A stretch of 64,000 bases of DNA. It comes from Bdellovibrionota bacterium (GTDB lineage: Bacteria > Bdellovibrionota > Bdellovibrionia > Bdellovibrionales > Bdellovibrionaceae). This document shows, in pieces, positions 35,274 through 45,964 of this stretch. The number at the start of each line of letters is the position of its first letter. Position 1 is the first letter of the stretch. Location of the stretch: NCBI GenBank assembly GCA_963170155.1, contig CAUJGP010000002.1:1-64000 (forward strand). The letters are read 5' to 3'. A program made the position numbers and the translations under genes. The notes beneath the pieces were generated by a model. It made no database searches. It was not told where the DNA came from and saw nothing but the letters and a program-made list of their open reading frames with translations.

Positions 35274-35669
35274 CGTCGAAAGCTCTTTCTGCTCAACGAC
35301 AACAAGAACTCTGCAACTTTTCGCTTTAATGAGGGACCGAAATCAATTTCTTCTTCTTTGATTCGCACCTTTGAAGAATGCGCTCCTCAACCAATTGAAT
35401 AAAATAATGAAAGAAACTCTCTTATCAAGAAAACATCAAATTAAAAAATCAATTGAATCGTTCCATTTTCAAAGAAGCAAACCCTTCAGGGAAATGAACT
35501 ATCGACCGTATAAATAATAAAAATTTACTTTCTCACACCTTTGACTCTGTTAGAAACAGATGCCCAAAATATCCAGATTCACTTGTCGATCTTCTTTTTT
35601 TGGGCACAGTATTGAAACTTGAATTTCATCAGATTAAACTAGGAAGACCGCACACAAAACCAAAAAAGC

Positions 35670-35683
35670 GGAGTGCTCTGCAA
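35670..35683. repeat. Single copy of the GGAGTGCTCTGCAA element
   Basis: GGAGTGCTCTGCAA here is identical to 35961-35974, inside the long hairpin upstream of the small peptide gene. Fourteen exact bases within 300 bp are unlikely to be chance. On the minus strand this copy lies ~87 bases after the peptide gene's stop. The rest of the 35274-35769 gap shows no gene, only a loose inverted repeat (CGGAAATA/TATTTCCG, 35702-35734). Confidence 0.6.
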
Positions 35684-35769
35684 ACAATCCTTCGCCCTCC
35701 ACGGAAATAGATTTAATTCTCTTTTTTATTTCCGCAAACGTTCCGCATTGAGATTAGCACATTTATGAC

Positions 35770-35901
35770 TTAAGTCTTACAAAGTTTAGAGATTTCAAGA
35801 ATCACTACCACCCATTTTAAAATCCAATACAGAATTATTAAAATGGCCTGTAGTTTTATCCAAAACTGCCGATCAAACGACTGTGTTTCTTTGTCGCTCA
35901 T
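35770..35901 (-). CDS. Small membrane peptide (43 aa) with a strong ribosome binding site
   Basis: Too short for usual gene finders. The minus-strand ATG at 35901 has AGGAGG five bases upstream and opens a 43-codon frame ending in TAA. The peptide has a charged start (SDKETQSFDRQFWIK), one hydrophobic segment rich in Ile, Leu, Trp and Val (LQAILIILYWILKWVVVILE) and a short ISKLCKT tail, so it should insert in the inner membrane. I know no family. It lies about 250 bases after carB on the same strand. Two hairpins sit in its leader (35911-35926 touching the ribosome binding site, and 35937-35980). Small regulatory membrane peptide or type I toxin-like peptide are both possible. Confidence 0.6.
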   Translation of the reverse strand: MSDKETQSFDRQFWIKLQAILIILYWILKWVVVILEISKLCKT

Positions 35902-35910
35902 CGGACCCTC

Positions 35911-35926
35911 CTCTCTGTGAAGAGAG
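35911..35926 (-). promoter_or_regulatory. Hairpin abutting the small peptide's ribosome binding site
   Basis: CTCTCT-GTGA-AGAGAG on the plus strand; on the mRNA strand the 3' arm AGAGAG overlaps the start of the AGAGAGGAGG Shine-Dalgarno tract. The stem could therefore reduce ribosome access. Confidence 0.4.
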
Positions 35927-35936
35927 TCGTCCTAAT

Positions 35937-35980
35937 CCAAACTTGCAGGGCACTCCAATAGGAGTGCTCTGCAAGTTTGG
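35937..35980. other. 20-bp hairpin between carB and the small peptide gene
   Basis: The arms 35937-35956 (CCAAACTTGCAGGGCACTCC) and 35961-35980 (GGAGTGCTCTGCAAGTTTGG) are complementary in 19 of 20 positions around an AATA loop. The odd pair is G-U if the plus strand is transcribed and A-C if the minus strand is. No T-run follows on either side, so it is not a standard terminator. Part of the right arm recurs at 35670-35683. Confidence 0.7.
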
Positions 35981-36151
35981 CACTCAGTTAAAATAAAGTT
36001 TAATTGGATCTTGCAACTGTAGCTCGGATGAACATCCGGACCCCACTCATGACATGAACTTCCTGTCACTCACCATAGAGACCGAGTGAAGCGAGGATGA
36101 TGTGCACAACACACACATGAAATTAACAGCGCCATCACCATCCAGGCTGCC

Positions 36152-39100
36152 TTAATGGTCCTTCTGCATCGGTAATAAAGGATGAACCTCAAAAGCCTTT
36201 TCTCTCGTCTTTTTGAGTGCAATTAAAAAAGCCTCTGTAGCATCACTCTCTGTTAAACAAGGAATGCTGTAATCAATACAAGCACGACGAATATTAAAAC
36301 TTGCTTCAATGGATTGGCGGCCTGAAGTCGTATTAATCACAATACTCACTCCTCCGGATCTGATTTTATCCACACAATGGGGCCGTCCTTCATGAACTTT
36401 CTTGTATTCCACACACTCCAGCCCTTGAGATTTAAAGTACTGAGCCGTACCTCTGGTCGCAGAAAGAGTGTAGCCCATTGCTAACAAATCTTGAGCCACA
36501 AAAAGCATCTCGGACTTGTCTTTTTCTCTCAATGAAAAAAAGACCTCTCCCTTCTCCGGAAATCGCATCCAAGAAGAAAGCATCGCTTTCATCAAGGCTT
36601 CACCGTAATCACGACCACGGCCCATGCTTTCACCCGTTGATTTCATTTCAGGTCCCAAAATAGAATCAGCCTCGGGAAATTTTTTGAATGGAAAAACGAC
36701 ACCCTTCACTGACACATCCGTACGCTGGCGCCACACAAATTGATGGGATTGGATCTTAGCATCAGTCTCTCCCAACATTGCGGCAACCCCCAAATCCACC
36801 AAAGGCACACCTGTGGCTTTCACTACAAAAGGGACGGAACGGGAACTGCGAGGGTTAGCTTCCAATATGTAAATAGAGTCATCTTTAATGGCGAGTTGTA
36901 AATTCAGATGTCCAATAACACCGATTCGATGAGCCAGCTCTTGGCTCATTCTCTCCACGCGATCACAAACTTCTCGTCGCAATCTCTGAGGAGGAATCAC
37001 GCCCTGACTATCTCCAGAATGAACACCCGCGGCTTCAATATGTTCGACCACGCCGCCAACCACAACCCAGTCCACTCCTCGCACTAAATCCACGTCTACC
37101 TCTAAGGCTCCCTCCAAAAACTGATCAATCAGACAAGGACGCCGAGCGCTGATGGCCTCTTGATGGCGCTCAAAATAACTCAACAATTCATCATGATTTT
37201 CGACAACTTCCATACGCCGCCCTCCCAAAACATAGCTGGGTCGGCAAATTAAAGGATACCCAATGCGGGCCACGATCTCCTCGGCTTCTCGAAGGTTTTG
37301 CGCCATTCCTGATTCAGGAATTTTAAAGTGAAGTTCCCGACAGATTTGATTAAAACGCCCGCGGTCTTCAGCTAAATCAATCGCCTCCAAATCTGATCCC
37401 ATAATTTTAAAACCTTGTTGAACTAAACCAGGAGCACAATGAATGGGAGTCTGCCCTCCCAGCTGAACCACGACATTCTCAACACCAGCAACCCTCAAAA
37501 CTTCAGACACATGTTCTTCTGTCAAGGGTTCAAAAAACAATAAATCAGCCGTATCATAATCTGTTGAAACCGTCTCCGGGTTCGAGTTAATCATGCACAC
37601 TTCCACACCTTGCTTTTGAAAGCCCTTCACACCTCGAACGCAGCTATAATCAAATTCAATCCCCTGACCGATGCGATTGGGACCACTCCCTAAAATTGCC
37701 ACCCGACGCTCAGCCCTTGGTATTTCAGTCGGTTGAGACCAATAAGTCGAGTAATAGTAAGGCGTCGAAGACGGAAACTCCCCCGCACAGGTATCGACCT
37801 GTTGAAAACTAGGGGTGATTTTCATCTTATGTCGAAAAGCGCGGATCTCGGACTCTGTTTTTTGCATCAGACGCGCAATCAAAGCATCTGAAAATCCACG
37901 CTTCTTCGCTTGATAAATAACTTCTGTTGATAAATTTGATTTTTTAAGCCCATTTTCGAAGTCCGTCAGAGCTTTCATTTGCTCTAAAAACCAAGGAGTG
38001 ATCTGCGTGAGCTCATGAATGGCCTCTACCGTCCAGCCCTCTCGAAACGCTTGATAAACATGAAATAAACGCTGGCTGTTCGGATAAGAGATTCTTTCAT
38101 CAACCACTGTGATCTCAGGAAAGCCTTCCGCATGATGTTCAAGAGATAATACTGCTTTCATTAACGACTCTTGAAACGTTCGTCCAATCCCCATGACTTC
38201 GCCGACACTCTTCATCTGTGTGGATAAAAGATCCTTCGCTCCCGCGAATTTTTCAAAAGCAAATCGCGGAATCTTCGTCACCACATAATCCAAAGCCGGT
38301 TCATAACACGATGGAGTTGATTGAGTAATATCATTTTGAATTTCTTCCAATCGATAACCAATGGCCAACAAGGCTGCAATTTTGGCAATGGGGAATCCCG
38401 TCGCCTTCGACGCCAACGCCGAAGATCGACTCACTCGAGGGTTCATCTCAATAACCACTCGCTCTCCCGTTTGAGGGTGCACAGCAAATTGAACGTTCGC
38501 GCCCCCTGTTTGTAAACCTACTTCGTTGATGATCTTTCCGGCCTCTTCTCGCATTGCCTGATACTCTCGATCCGATAATGTCAACTGAGGTGCCACCGTA
38601 ATGCTGTCGCCAGTATGAACACCGCAAGGATCAAAGTTTTCAATCGTGCAAATAATCACAAAAGTCCCTGCGGCATCCCGCATGACCTCCAGCTCAAACT
38701 CTTTCCAGCCAAGAATGCTCTCTTCCACCAAAACTTCATGAGTGGGACTTTCATGAAGAGCTTGCACCAGCATTTTTTGATACTCTTCTGGAGAATAAGC
38801 AATACCGCCACCGCCACCGCCCAAAGTGTAATTGGGTCTTAAAATAAGAGGGTAGCCCAGTTCATCACCCACTTGAGTGCCTTGTTCGAAAGTCCGTACC
38901 AAATGACTTTTAGGATACTTAGCTCCCACTTTATCTAAAATATTCCGGAACAACTCACGATCCTCAGCGGCTTGGATCACTTTTGGATCAGCCCCTAAGA
39001 GCTGAACATTGTATTTATCTAAAATGCCCGAGCGATGAAGTTCTAATGCTAAATTGAGAGCCGTCTGCCCACCCAAAGTTGGAATTACGGCCTGGGGCCG

Positions 39101-39343
39101 CTCTTTTTCCAGGATTTTTTCAATAAAAGGGGGTTGTAAAGGTTCAATATACACTCGTGTAGCGATTTCAGGGTCTGTCATGATGGTCGCCGGATTGCTG
39201 TTTACCAGCACCACTTCCAATCCCTCTTTCATCAGAGCTTTGCAAGCTTGAGTGCCTGAATAATCGAACTCACAAGCCTGACCGATCACAATGGGTCCAC
39301 TCCCTAGAATTAAAACTTTTTTTAAATCATTTCGACGTGGCAA
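36152..39343 (-). CDS. carB: Carbamoyl-phosphate synthase large subunit
   Basis: A 1063-aa subunit that makes carbamoyl phosphate from bicarbonate, ATP and ammonia supplied by CarA. Two homologous ATP-grasp halves are visible: [20 protein letters not shown] near the start, and [20 protein letters not shown] at about residue 550, each followed by the [20 protein letters not shown] block; the oligomerisation and MGS-like allosteric domain end the protein ([23 protein letters not shown]). The open frame extends 20 codons further upstream, but the TTG at 39343 has AAGGAG six bases before it and yields the normal CarB start (PRRNDLKK), so TTG is taken as the start. Last gene of pyrB-carA-unknown-carB. 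Confidence 0.96.
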   Translation of the reverse strand: MPRRNDLKKVLILGSGPIVIGQACEFDYSGTQACKALMKEGLEVVLVNSNPATIMTDPEIATRVYIEPLQPPFIEKILEKERPQAVIPTLGGQTALNLALELHRSGILDKYNVQLLGADPKVIQAAEDRELFRNILDKVGAKYPKSHLVRTFEQGTQVGDELGYPLILRPNYTLGGGGGGIAYSPEEYQKMLVQALHESPTHEVLVEESILGWKEFELEVMRDAAGTFVIICTIENFDPCGVHTGDSITVAPQLTLSDREYQAMREEAGKIINEVGLQTGGANVQFAVHPQTGERVVIEMNPRVSRSSALASKATGFPIAKIAALLAIGYRLEEIQNDITQSTPSCYEPALDYVVTKIPRFAFEKFAGAKDLLSTQMKSVGEVMGIGRTFQESLMKAVLSLEHHAEGFPEITVVDERISYPNSQRLFHVYQAFREGWTVEAIHELTQITPWFLEQMKALTDFENGLKKSNLSTEVIYQAKKRGFSDALIARLMQKTESEIRAFRHKMKITPSFQQVDTCAGEFPSSTPYYYSTYWSQPTEIPRAERRVAILGSGPNRIGQGIEFDYSCVRGVKGFQKQGVEVCMINSNPETVSTDYDTADLLFFEPLTEEHVSEVLRVAGVENVVVQLGGQTPIHCAPGLVQQGFKIMGSDLEAIDLAEDRGRFNQICRELHFKIPESGMAQNLREAEEIVARIGYPLICRPSYVLGGRRMEVVENHDELLSYFERHQEAISARRPCLIDQFLEGALEVDVDLVRGVDWVVVGGVVEHIEAAGVHSGDSQGVIPPQRLRREVCDRVERMSQELAHRIGVIGHLNLQLAIKDDSIYILEANPRSSRSVPFVVKATGVPLVDLGVAAMLGETDAKIQSHQFVWRQRTDVSVKGVVFPFKKFPEADSILGPEMKSTGESMGRGRDYGEALMKAMLSSWMRFPEKGEVFFSLREKDKSEMLFVAQDLLAMGYTLSATRGTAQYFKSQGLECVEYKKVHEGRPHCVDKIRSGGVSIVINTTSGRQSIEASFNIRRACIDYSIPCLTESDATEAFLIALKKTREKAFEVHPLLPMQKDH

Positions 39344-39418
39344 AGTTGACTCCTTCTCGAATACGCCCTCATAAACAACAAGATCAAATCGTGCTAACCA
39401 CAAATCATTATCGAGAAC

Positions 39419-40063
39419 TTAGGGTGATTTTTCATGACAATAAATTTGGCTGATTGTCACATGCTTGTACTGTTCATACTTGTAACGCATTTTTGTCAGC
39501 TTCAACAAAAGCGCTTCTACGCTCAAGTCCGGGTTTTTGCGATGGCGTTTCGCCTCTTGATAAATATATTTCTTCGCTTCTGGCGGATGAAAACAAAATC
39601 CTCGCGTAAAAATATAACCATCTCCAATAGGAATCACCCGCACCTGAAAGATCTCATCTTCAGCGAAACCAGAAATAAAAGGCGACTCTTTCACGGTTAT
39701 TTTTTTATCCGCAACCAAATCACGTAAAATCAAATTGCCGTTCTTTGTTTTAATGTATTCAAAAAGACAATTTTTATGTCTTCTCATAATATTAATCATT
39801 TCAATTTCATTCGGAGTGTACTTAAGCTCCCGAGGCAATAGCGCTCCTTCAAGAGGAGAACATTCATAGCCTCTCAATCTTCTTGAAAAAAAATACCAAT
39901 CAAAAAACTGCGCCATTCGAAGCTCAAAATGAGAAGAGCCTTCATCAAAAATACTCGAACTATCAAAAAAATCGCGCTTAGCGATGCGGATTTCATCCTG
40001 AAACTGTTCTCCCGCAAAAAACTGTAAAATCTTATCCATCAAATCATTGTATTCATGAATCAT
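39419..40063 (-). CDS. Unknown protein encoded between carA and carB
   Basis: A 214-aa soluble protein I do not recognise. It is helical at the start (HEYNDLMDKILQFFAGEQFQ), has a compact middle with aromatic residues (MAQFFDWYFFSRRLRGY), a beta-rich part (NLILRDLVADKKITVKESPF, IFQVRVIPIGDGYIFTRGF), and a basic helical end (KKYIYQEAKRHRK, KMRYKYEQYKHV). Its ATG overlaps the carA stop by four bases and carB begins 75 bases later, so its expression is coupled to carbamoyl phosphate synthase. A regulator or assembly factor is conceivable; nothing in the sequence proves it. Confidence 0.8.
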   Translation of the reverse strand: MIHEYNDLMDKILQFFAGEQFQDEIRIAKRDFFDSSSIFDEGSSHFELRMAQFFDWYFFSRRLRGYECSPLEGALLPRELKYTPNEIEMINIMRRHKNCLFEYIKTKNGNLILRDLVADKKITVKESPFISGFAEDEIFQVRVIPIGDGYIFTRGFCFHPPEAKKYIYQEAKRHRKNPDLSVEALLLKLTKMRYKYEQYKHVTISQIYCHEKSP

Positions 40064-41124
40064 AATTGCTCCACAAAGTATTGAAATAAAGCCTGGGCTT
40101 CGCGAGGACCAGGATGGCTTTCAGGGTGGTATTGGATTCCTAAAAAACGTTTTTCAGAACTCATCATGCCTGAAACCGTTTGATCATTCAGATTGACGTG
40201 AGTCACCTTAACCTCAACCGGCAGCGTGGATGAATCCACGGCATAACCGTGGTTCTGACTCGTGACATAAATTTTATTGAGAATCTCATCACGCACAGGG
40301 TGATTGCTTCCACGATGACCAAACTTTAACTTGTAGGTCTTTGCTCCCAACGCCAAACTTAAAATTTGATGACCCATGCAGATTCCCATCATGGGCTTCC
40401 AACCAATCATGCGGCGAACCGTCTCTACGGTCTCCTGCACATCCATAGGATCTCCAGGTCCATTGGACAACATAATGCGATCCGGATTCCACGCTTTGAT
40501 TTTTTCAAAAGACGTTCGACTCGGAAAGACACCCACTTCAGAACAATAAGGTAAAAGCTCACGAACAATATTTTCTTTGCAGCCCAAATCCAACAAAGCC
40601 ACGCGAGGACCTCGTTCGCTTTGACCCACTCGGATTTGAAAATTTTTTGAAGAAGTTGCAAAAACCCAATCTTTCTCTTTTCCTTTTTCTTTTTGGATCA
40701 AAGGTTTTGCCAACTCCCGCGCTTCACCCTCTGAAGTCGCTGTAACTAAAGCACCCCAAGGAGTTCCTCCATGCCTCAAACGGACAACAAGAGCTCTCGT
40801 ATCAAGTTCTGAGATCACTGGAATTTTAAACTCACGCAAACGCTCCAACCAAGCCTGATCTCCCGCACTGGCTTGCATTTGCACACAGACAAAACCTTGA
40901 ATCCATAATCGATGGGATTCCCAAACCTCTCTAGCGACGCCGTAATTCCCCATCATCGGAGCTGTCATCACAACAATTTGAGTATAATAACTGGGATCCG
41001 TCGCGATTTCCTCATAGCCAGAATGAGAGGTATTGAAAACCACTTCACCGGCTCGAGGCTCTCCTCCCAACCAGTGACCCGAGTACACTTCTCCCGTCTC
41101 TAAGACGCAATAACCTAACTTCAT
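40060..41124 (-). CDS. carA: Carbamoyl-phosphate synthase small (glutamine amidotransferase) subunit
   Basis: A 354-aa subunit that hydrolyses glutamine and channels ammonia to CarB. The N-terminal CPSase domain begins GYCVLETGEVYSGHWLG; the class I glutamine amidotransferase half has the nucleophile Cys in MGICMGHQILSLALG, SNGPGDPMD before it, and the His/Glu of GIQYHPESHPGP near the end. Length is normal. The start overlaps the pyrB stop by four bases (ATGA), so pyrB and carA are translationally coupled. Confidence 0.96.
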   Translation of the reverse strand: MKLGYCVLETGEVYSGHWLGGEPRAGEVVFNTSHSGYEEIATDPSYYTQIVVMTAPMMGNYGVAREVWESHRLWIQGFVCVQMQASAGDQAWLERLREFKIPVISELDTRALVVRLRHGGTPWGALVTATSEGEARELAKPLIQKEKGKEKDWVFATSSKNFQIRVGQSERGPRVALLDLGCKENIVRELLPYCSEVGVFPSRTSFEKIKAWNPDRIMLSNGPGDPMDVQETVETVRRMIGWKPMMGICMGHQILSLALGAKTYKLKFGHRGSNHPVRDEILNKIYVTSQNHGYAVDSSTLPVEVKVTHVNLNDQTVSGMMSSEKRFLGIQYHPESHPGPREAQALFQYFVEQL

Positions 41125-42029
41125 TCCTTTCCCTCCCCTATCACTCTCTTCAGAAGGGCCATTCTCACATAAAGCCCACTATTGACCTGATCTAAAATTC
41201 GGCAACGAGAATCACCAAAAACCTCATCGGTGATTTCCACCCCTCGATTCACAGGTCCAGGATGCAAAATCAATGCTTCAGATTTCAATAAAGATAAATT
41301 ATTTTTATTTATACCAAAATGAATCCGGTAATCTTCCGCTTCCAAATGAACATCTTCTGAGTGACGCTCCAATTGCAATCTCAAAGCCATAACGGAATCA
41401 CACCAGCTCAATCCCTCATGGAGAGAATCAAACCATTGAAAATCCGGAATTGGAGTTTTAGGTTTAAACACCAGAGGCCCGCAACCAGCGATTTGAACTC
41501 CCATGGTTTTAAAAACTTCAAAATGAGAGGAGGCCACACGACTGTGTAAAATATCTCCCACAATTAAAAGCTTTAAACCTTCAAGCGGCCGCTCTCTCCA
41601 AAGAGTGTAAAGATCCAATAAGGCCTGAGAAGGATGGGATTTGGAGCCCCAGCCACCGTTAATGACAGGAGCTTTAATCTCCCGATCTATTTTCTCTAAA
41701 TCCAACTGACTTCCACAACGGACAATCACAACTTTAGGATCCATAGCAGCAACATTTAAAATCGTATCCTCAGGCGTCTCACCTTTAACAAGACTTGAGC
41801 CGGAATTAGCATCTAGAAGGACAGGGCCTAATCCCACTCTCCAACAAGCTGATTCAAAACTCATGCGGGTGCGAGTGGAGTTCTCAAAAAAAAGAAGTGC
41901 CGCTGTTCCCTGAAAGGACCACGGCTGATGACGGCCACTTCTCAACTCTTGAGCTGACTGAAAAAGTGAAACCAAATCTTGATCATTGTAATGACGGAAA
42001 TCAAGGAAGCTTTTCTTTTTTGAATTCAT
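41121..42029 (-). CDS. pyrB: Aspartate carbamoyltransferase catalytic subunit
   Basis: A 302-aa enzyme of the first committed pyrimidine step, joining carbamoyl phosphate and aspartate. Active-site motifs are intact: FENSTRTRMSFESACWRVG (carbamoyl phosphate binding), SKHPSQALLDLYTL, GDILHSRVASS and HPGPVNRGVEI. A TTG codon lies directly before the ATG at 42029; the ATG is taken as start. It is first in the pyrB-carA-unknown-carB operon; no pyrI or pyrR is present here, and a terminator of the preceding guaB gene lies 130 bases upstream, so the operon has its own promoter. Confidence 0.96.
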   Translation of the reverse strand: MNSKKKSFLDFRHYNDQDLVSLFQSAQELRSGRHQPWSFQGTAALLFFENSTRTRMSFESACWRVGLGPVLLDANSGSSLVKGETPEDTILNVAAMDPKVVIVRCGSQLDLEKIDREIKAPVINGGWGSKSHPSQALLDLYTLWRERPLEGLKLLIVGDILHSRVASSHFEVFKTMGVQIAGCGPLVFKPKTPIPDFQWFDSLHEGLSWCDSVMALRLQLERHSEDVHLEAEDYRIHFGINKNNLSLLKSEALILHPGPVNRGVEITDEVFGDSRCRILDQVNSGLYVRMALLKRVIGEGKE

Positions 42030-42161
42030 CAAGACTCAAAGCTACGAACCCCTACCGCTGAAGTCAATGGAGACTTTTGAATTTTCTGATTTTTAAAAAA
42101 TAGCAACAACAGTATTTACTTGAATGATCCAAGACTGATCATCCAATTAAAGAGTTGATTG

Positions 42162-42184
42162 AAAAAGGCCTAAATTCAAGGCCT
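42162..42184 (-). terminator. Intrinsic terminator of guaB
   Basis: Read on the minus strand: AGGCCT-TGAATTT-AGGCCT followed directly by TTTTC, 70 bases after the guaB stop. It separates guaB from the pyrB operon. Confidence 0.7.
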
Positions 42185-42253
42185 CAGAGCCGAAACAAGA
42201 GATTCTTTCCAAAGCAAAGCCTCTATCAATCTCAGCCTTGAGACTCCAGACTT

Positions 42254-44231
<1,978 letters not shown>

Positions 44232-44738
44232 ATGAATGCTGATGCAAAAAAATTAGATCCTCAATTAGCTATTGACGAAGAAATCATTAACATCATCGAT
44301 AAAGCTATTCTAGAAACATTTAATTCTTTCATGGGCTTTACACCTGTTTTAAAACAAATTGAAAAACACCATGGCACTCTCAATGAGCGCTACGAGATCT
44401 CCGGGATCATCGCCTTCGTCCAGGAGACAACAGAGGGAACTCTCGCCATTCGCTTCAAACAAAACTCAATTTTTAAATTGCTGAGTAAAGTCTACGGAGA
44501 AGAGCTTGTGACCCTCGATAGCCGAGTGATTGGCGGTGTTGCAGAATTGACCAACGTCATTCACGGGATAACCAAAGAAGAATTGAACTCACAAGGCCAT
44601 TGTTACCAAATGTGTCTGCCGCTTGTGATTGTTGGAGAAAATTATTCCATCATCAATACGTTCAATGGCCAAAAGCTCATCATGAAATATGATTTAGAGG
44701 GAGAAGAAGCCATTATCGAGCTACTTCTCTATAAATAA
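44232..44738 (+). CDS. CheX-type chemotaxis phosphatase domain protein
   Basis: A 168-aa single-domain protein of the CheC/CheX fold. The phosphatase signature E-x2-N is present in VAELTNVIHGITKEEL, flanked by the typical GTLAIRFKQNSIFKL strand-helix and by the VIVGENYSI-like end. CheX dephosphorylates CheY-P or other receiver domains. No receiver protein is encoded next to it; the following genes are a FIST sensor and a CheA-like protein, so it probably acts on a response regulator elsewhere. Start ATG with AAGGA six bases upstream. Confidence 0.82.
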   Translation: MNADAKKLDPQLAIDEEIINIIDKAILETFNSFMGFTPVLKQIEKHHGTLNERYEISGIIAFVQETTEGTLAIRFKQNSIFKLLSKVYGEELVTLDSRVIGGVAELTNVIHGITKEELNSQGHCYQMCLPLVIVGENYSIINTFNGQKLIMKYDLEGEEAIIELLLYK

Positions 44739-44796
44739 AATACGGAGAAATATAAACTTTATTTTCAAAAACAAAAAAAGAGGAGAGAGATAAAAA

Positions 44797-45960
44797 ATGA
44801 AAACATGCCAAGTCACACTATCTAAGAAAGATTTTACAATCAATGATTTAGCTGCTATCCAGGCTATCAATCCCCAGTGGATCACTGTTTTCGGACATCT
44901 CTCTTTCTTTGAATCAGGACACCTAGGAAAACAACTTAAAGGCTTTTTTCCTTCCGCTGAAATCATTGGGTGCTCCTCCGCTGGCGAAATCAGTAATCAA
45001 GGTGTTTTTGACCAAAGACTCGTGGTAACTGGAGTCCACTTCGAAAAGGTTCAATTAAAATCAACTTTTTGCGAGTTCCAAGGCAACGATAAATCAGAGT
45101 GGACGGGGCAACAAATTGCTCAGCGATTGGCAGGGAAAAACCGTGACGATGTCTCTGGGCTTTTCGTCCTCAATCAAGGTGTGAACGTGAATGGCGGGGA
45201 TTTTATCACAGGATTAAAAGAAAACCTCCACAATAACACTGTTATCACCGGCGGACTCGCAGGAGACGGCGGCGCCTTTAAAAAAACCTATGTCTTATGC
45301 AACGATAAAGTCAGCTCTGACATGGCTGCTGCCGTCGCGTTTTATGGACCTCACTTGCAAATTGGATCTGGATCCATGGGCGGTTGGGAGCCCTTCGGAC
45401 CCGTTCGTCAAGTCACACGCTCCAATAAAAATATCCTTTACACTTTGGATGGAGAACCAGCCTTAGAGTTATATAAAAAATATTTAGGAGAGCGGGCTAA
45501 AGACCTTCCAAGCTCCGGACTTTATTTTCCCTTTAGCATTTTAAAAAACAATGGAGATCAGTTAGGGCTTATCCGCACTGTCTTAGGAGTGAACGAAAGT
45601 GATGGTTCTTTGATTTTTGCCGGTGATATGCCTGAGAAAAGCTTAGTTCGCCTTATGACCGCAAAGAATTCTGATTTAACCAAAGGGGCGCTGAAGGCTG
45701 CCGAAGATGCTGTCGTGATGAATTCCCCTCAAGATGACCACAGCAACCAATTTTCAATTTTAGTCAGCTGCGTAGGACGAAAACTAGTCATGTCAGAAGA
45801 CGTCGACGATGAAGTCGAAGCCGTTCAAACCATTATGAAGAACGCGACAATTACAGGATTTTACTCTTATGGAGAAATCGGCCCTTTCCAAGAAATTCAG
45901 AACTGCAAGCTCCACAACCAAACAATCACAGTAACCCACTTTGTGGAAAAAGCGGGATGA
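44797..45960 (+). CDS. FIST-domain sensory protein
   Basis: A 387-aa cytoplasmic protein with FIST_N (PQWITVFGHLSFFESGH, IIGCSSAGEISNQGVF, VITGGLAGDGGAF) and FIST_C (LYKKYLGERAKDLPSSGLYF, GEIGPFQEIQNCKLHNQTIT). FIST domains bind small ligands, proposed to be amino acids or related compounds, and commonly couple to histidine kinases or methyl-accepting proteins. Here it is a stand-alone sensor between a CheX phosphatase and a PAS/HPt/ATPase protein whose start lies four bases past its stop, so it presumably feeds that protein. No transmembrane segment. Purine-rich GAGGAGAGAG upstream of the ATG. Confidence 0.93.
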   Translation: MKTCQVTLSKKDFTINDLAAIQAINPQWITVFGHLSFFESGHLGKQLKGFFPSAEIIGCSSAGEISNQGVFDQRLVVTGVHFEKVQLKSTFCEFQGNDKSEWTGQQIAQRLAGKNRDDVSGLFVLNQGVNVNGGDFITGLKENLHNNTVITGGLAGDGGAFKKTYVLCNDKVSSDMAAAVAFYGPHLQIGSGSMGGWEPFGPVRQVTRSNKNILYTLDGEPALELYKKYLGERAKDLPSSGLYFPFSILKNNGDQLGLIRTVLGVNESDGSLIFAGDMPEKSLVRLMTAKNSDLTKGALKAAEDAVVMNSPQDDHSNQFSILVSCVGRKLVMSEDVDDEVEAVQTIMKNATITGFYSYGEIGPFQEIQNCKLHNQTITVTHFVEKAG

Positions 45961-45964
45961 GGGA

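Noticed and set aside
36047-36115. TG/CA-rich and palindromic patches after carB as a mobile-element end
   Set aside because: No direct repeats, no transposase and no terminal inverted repeat of useful length.
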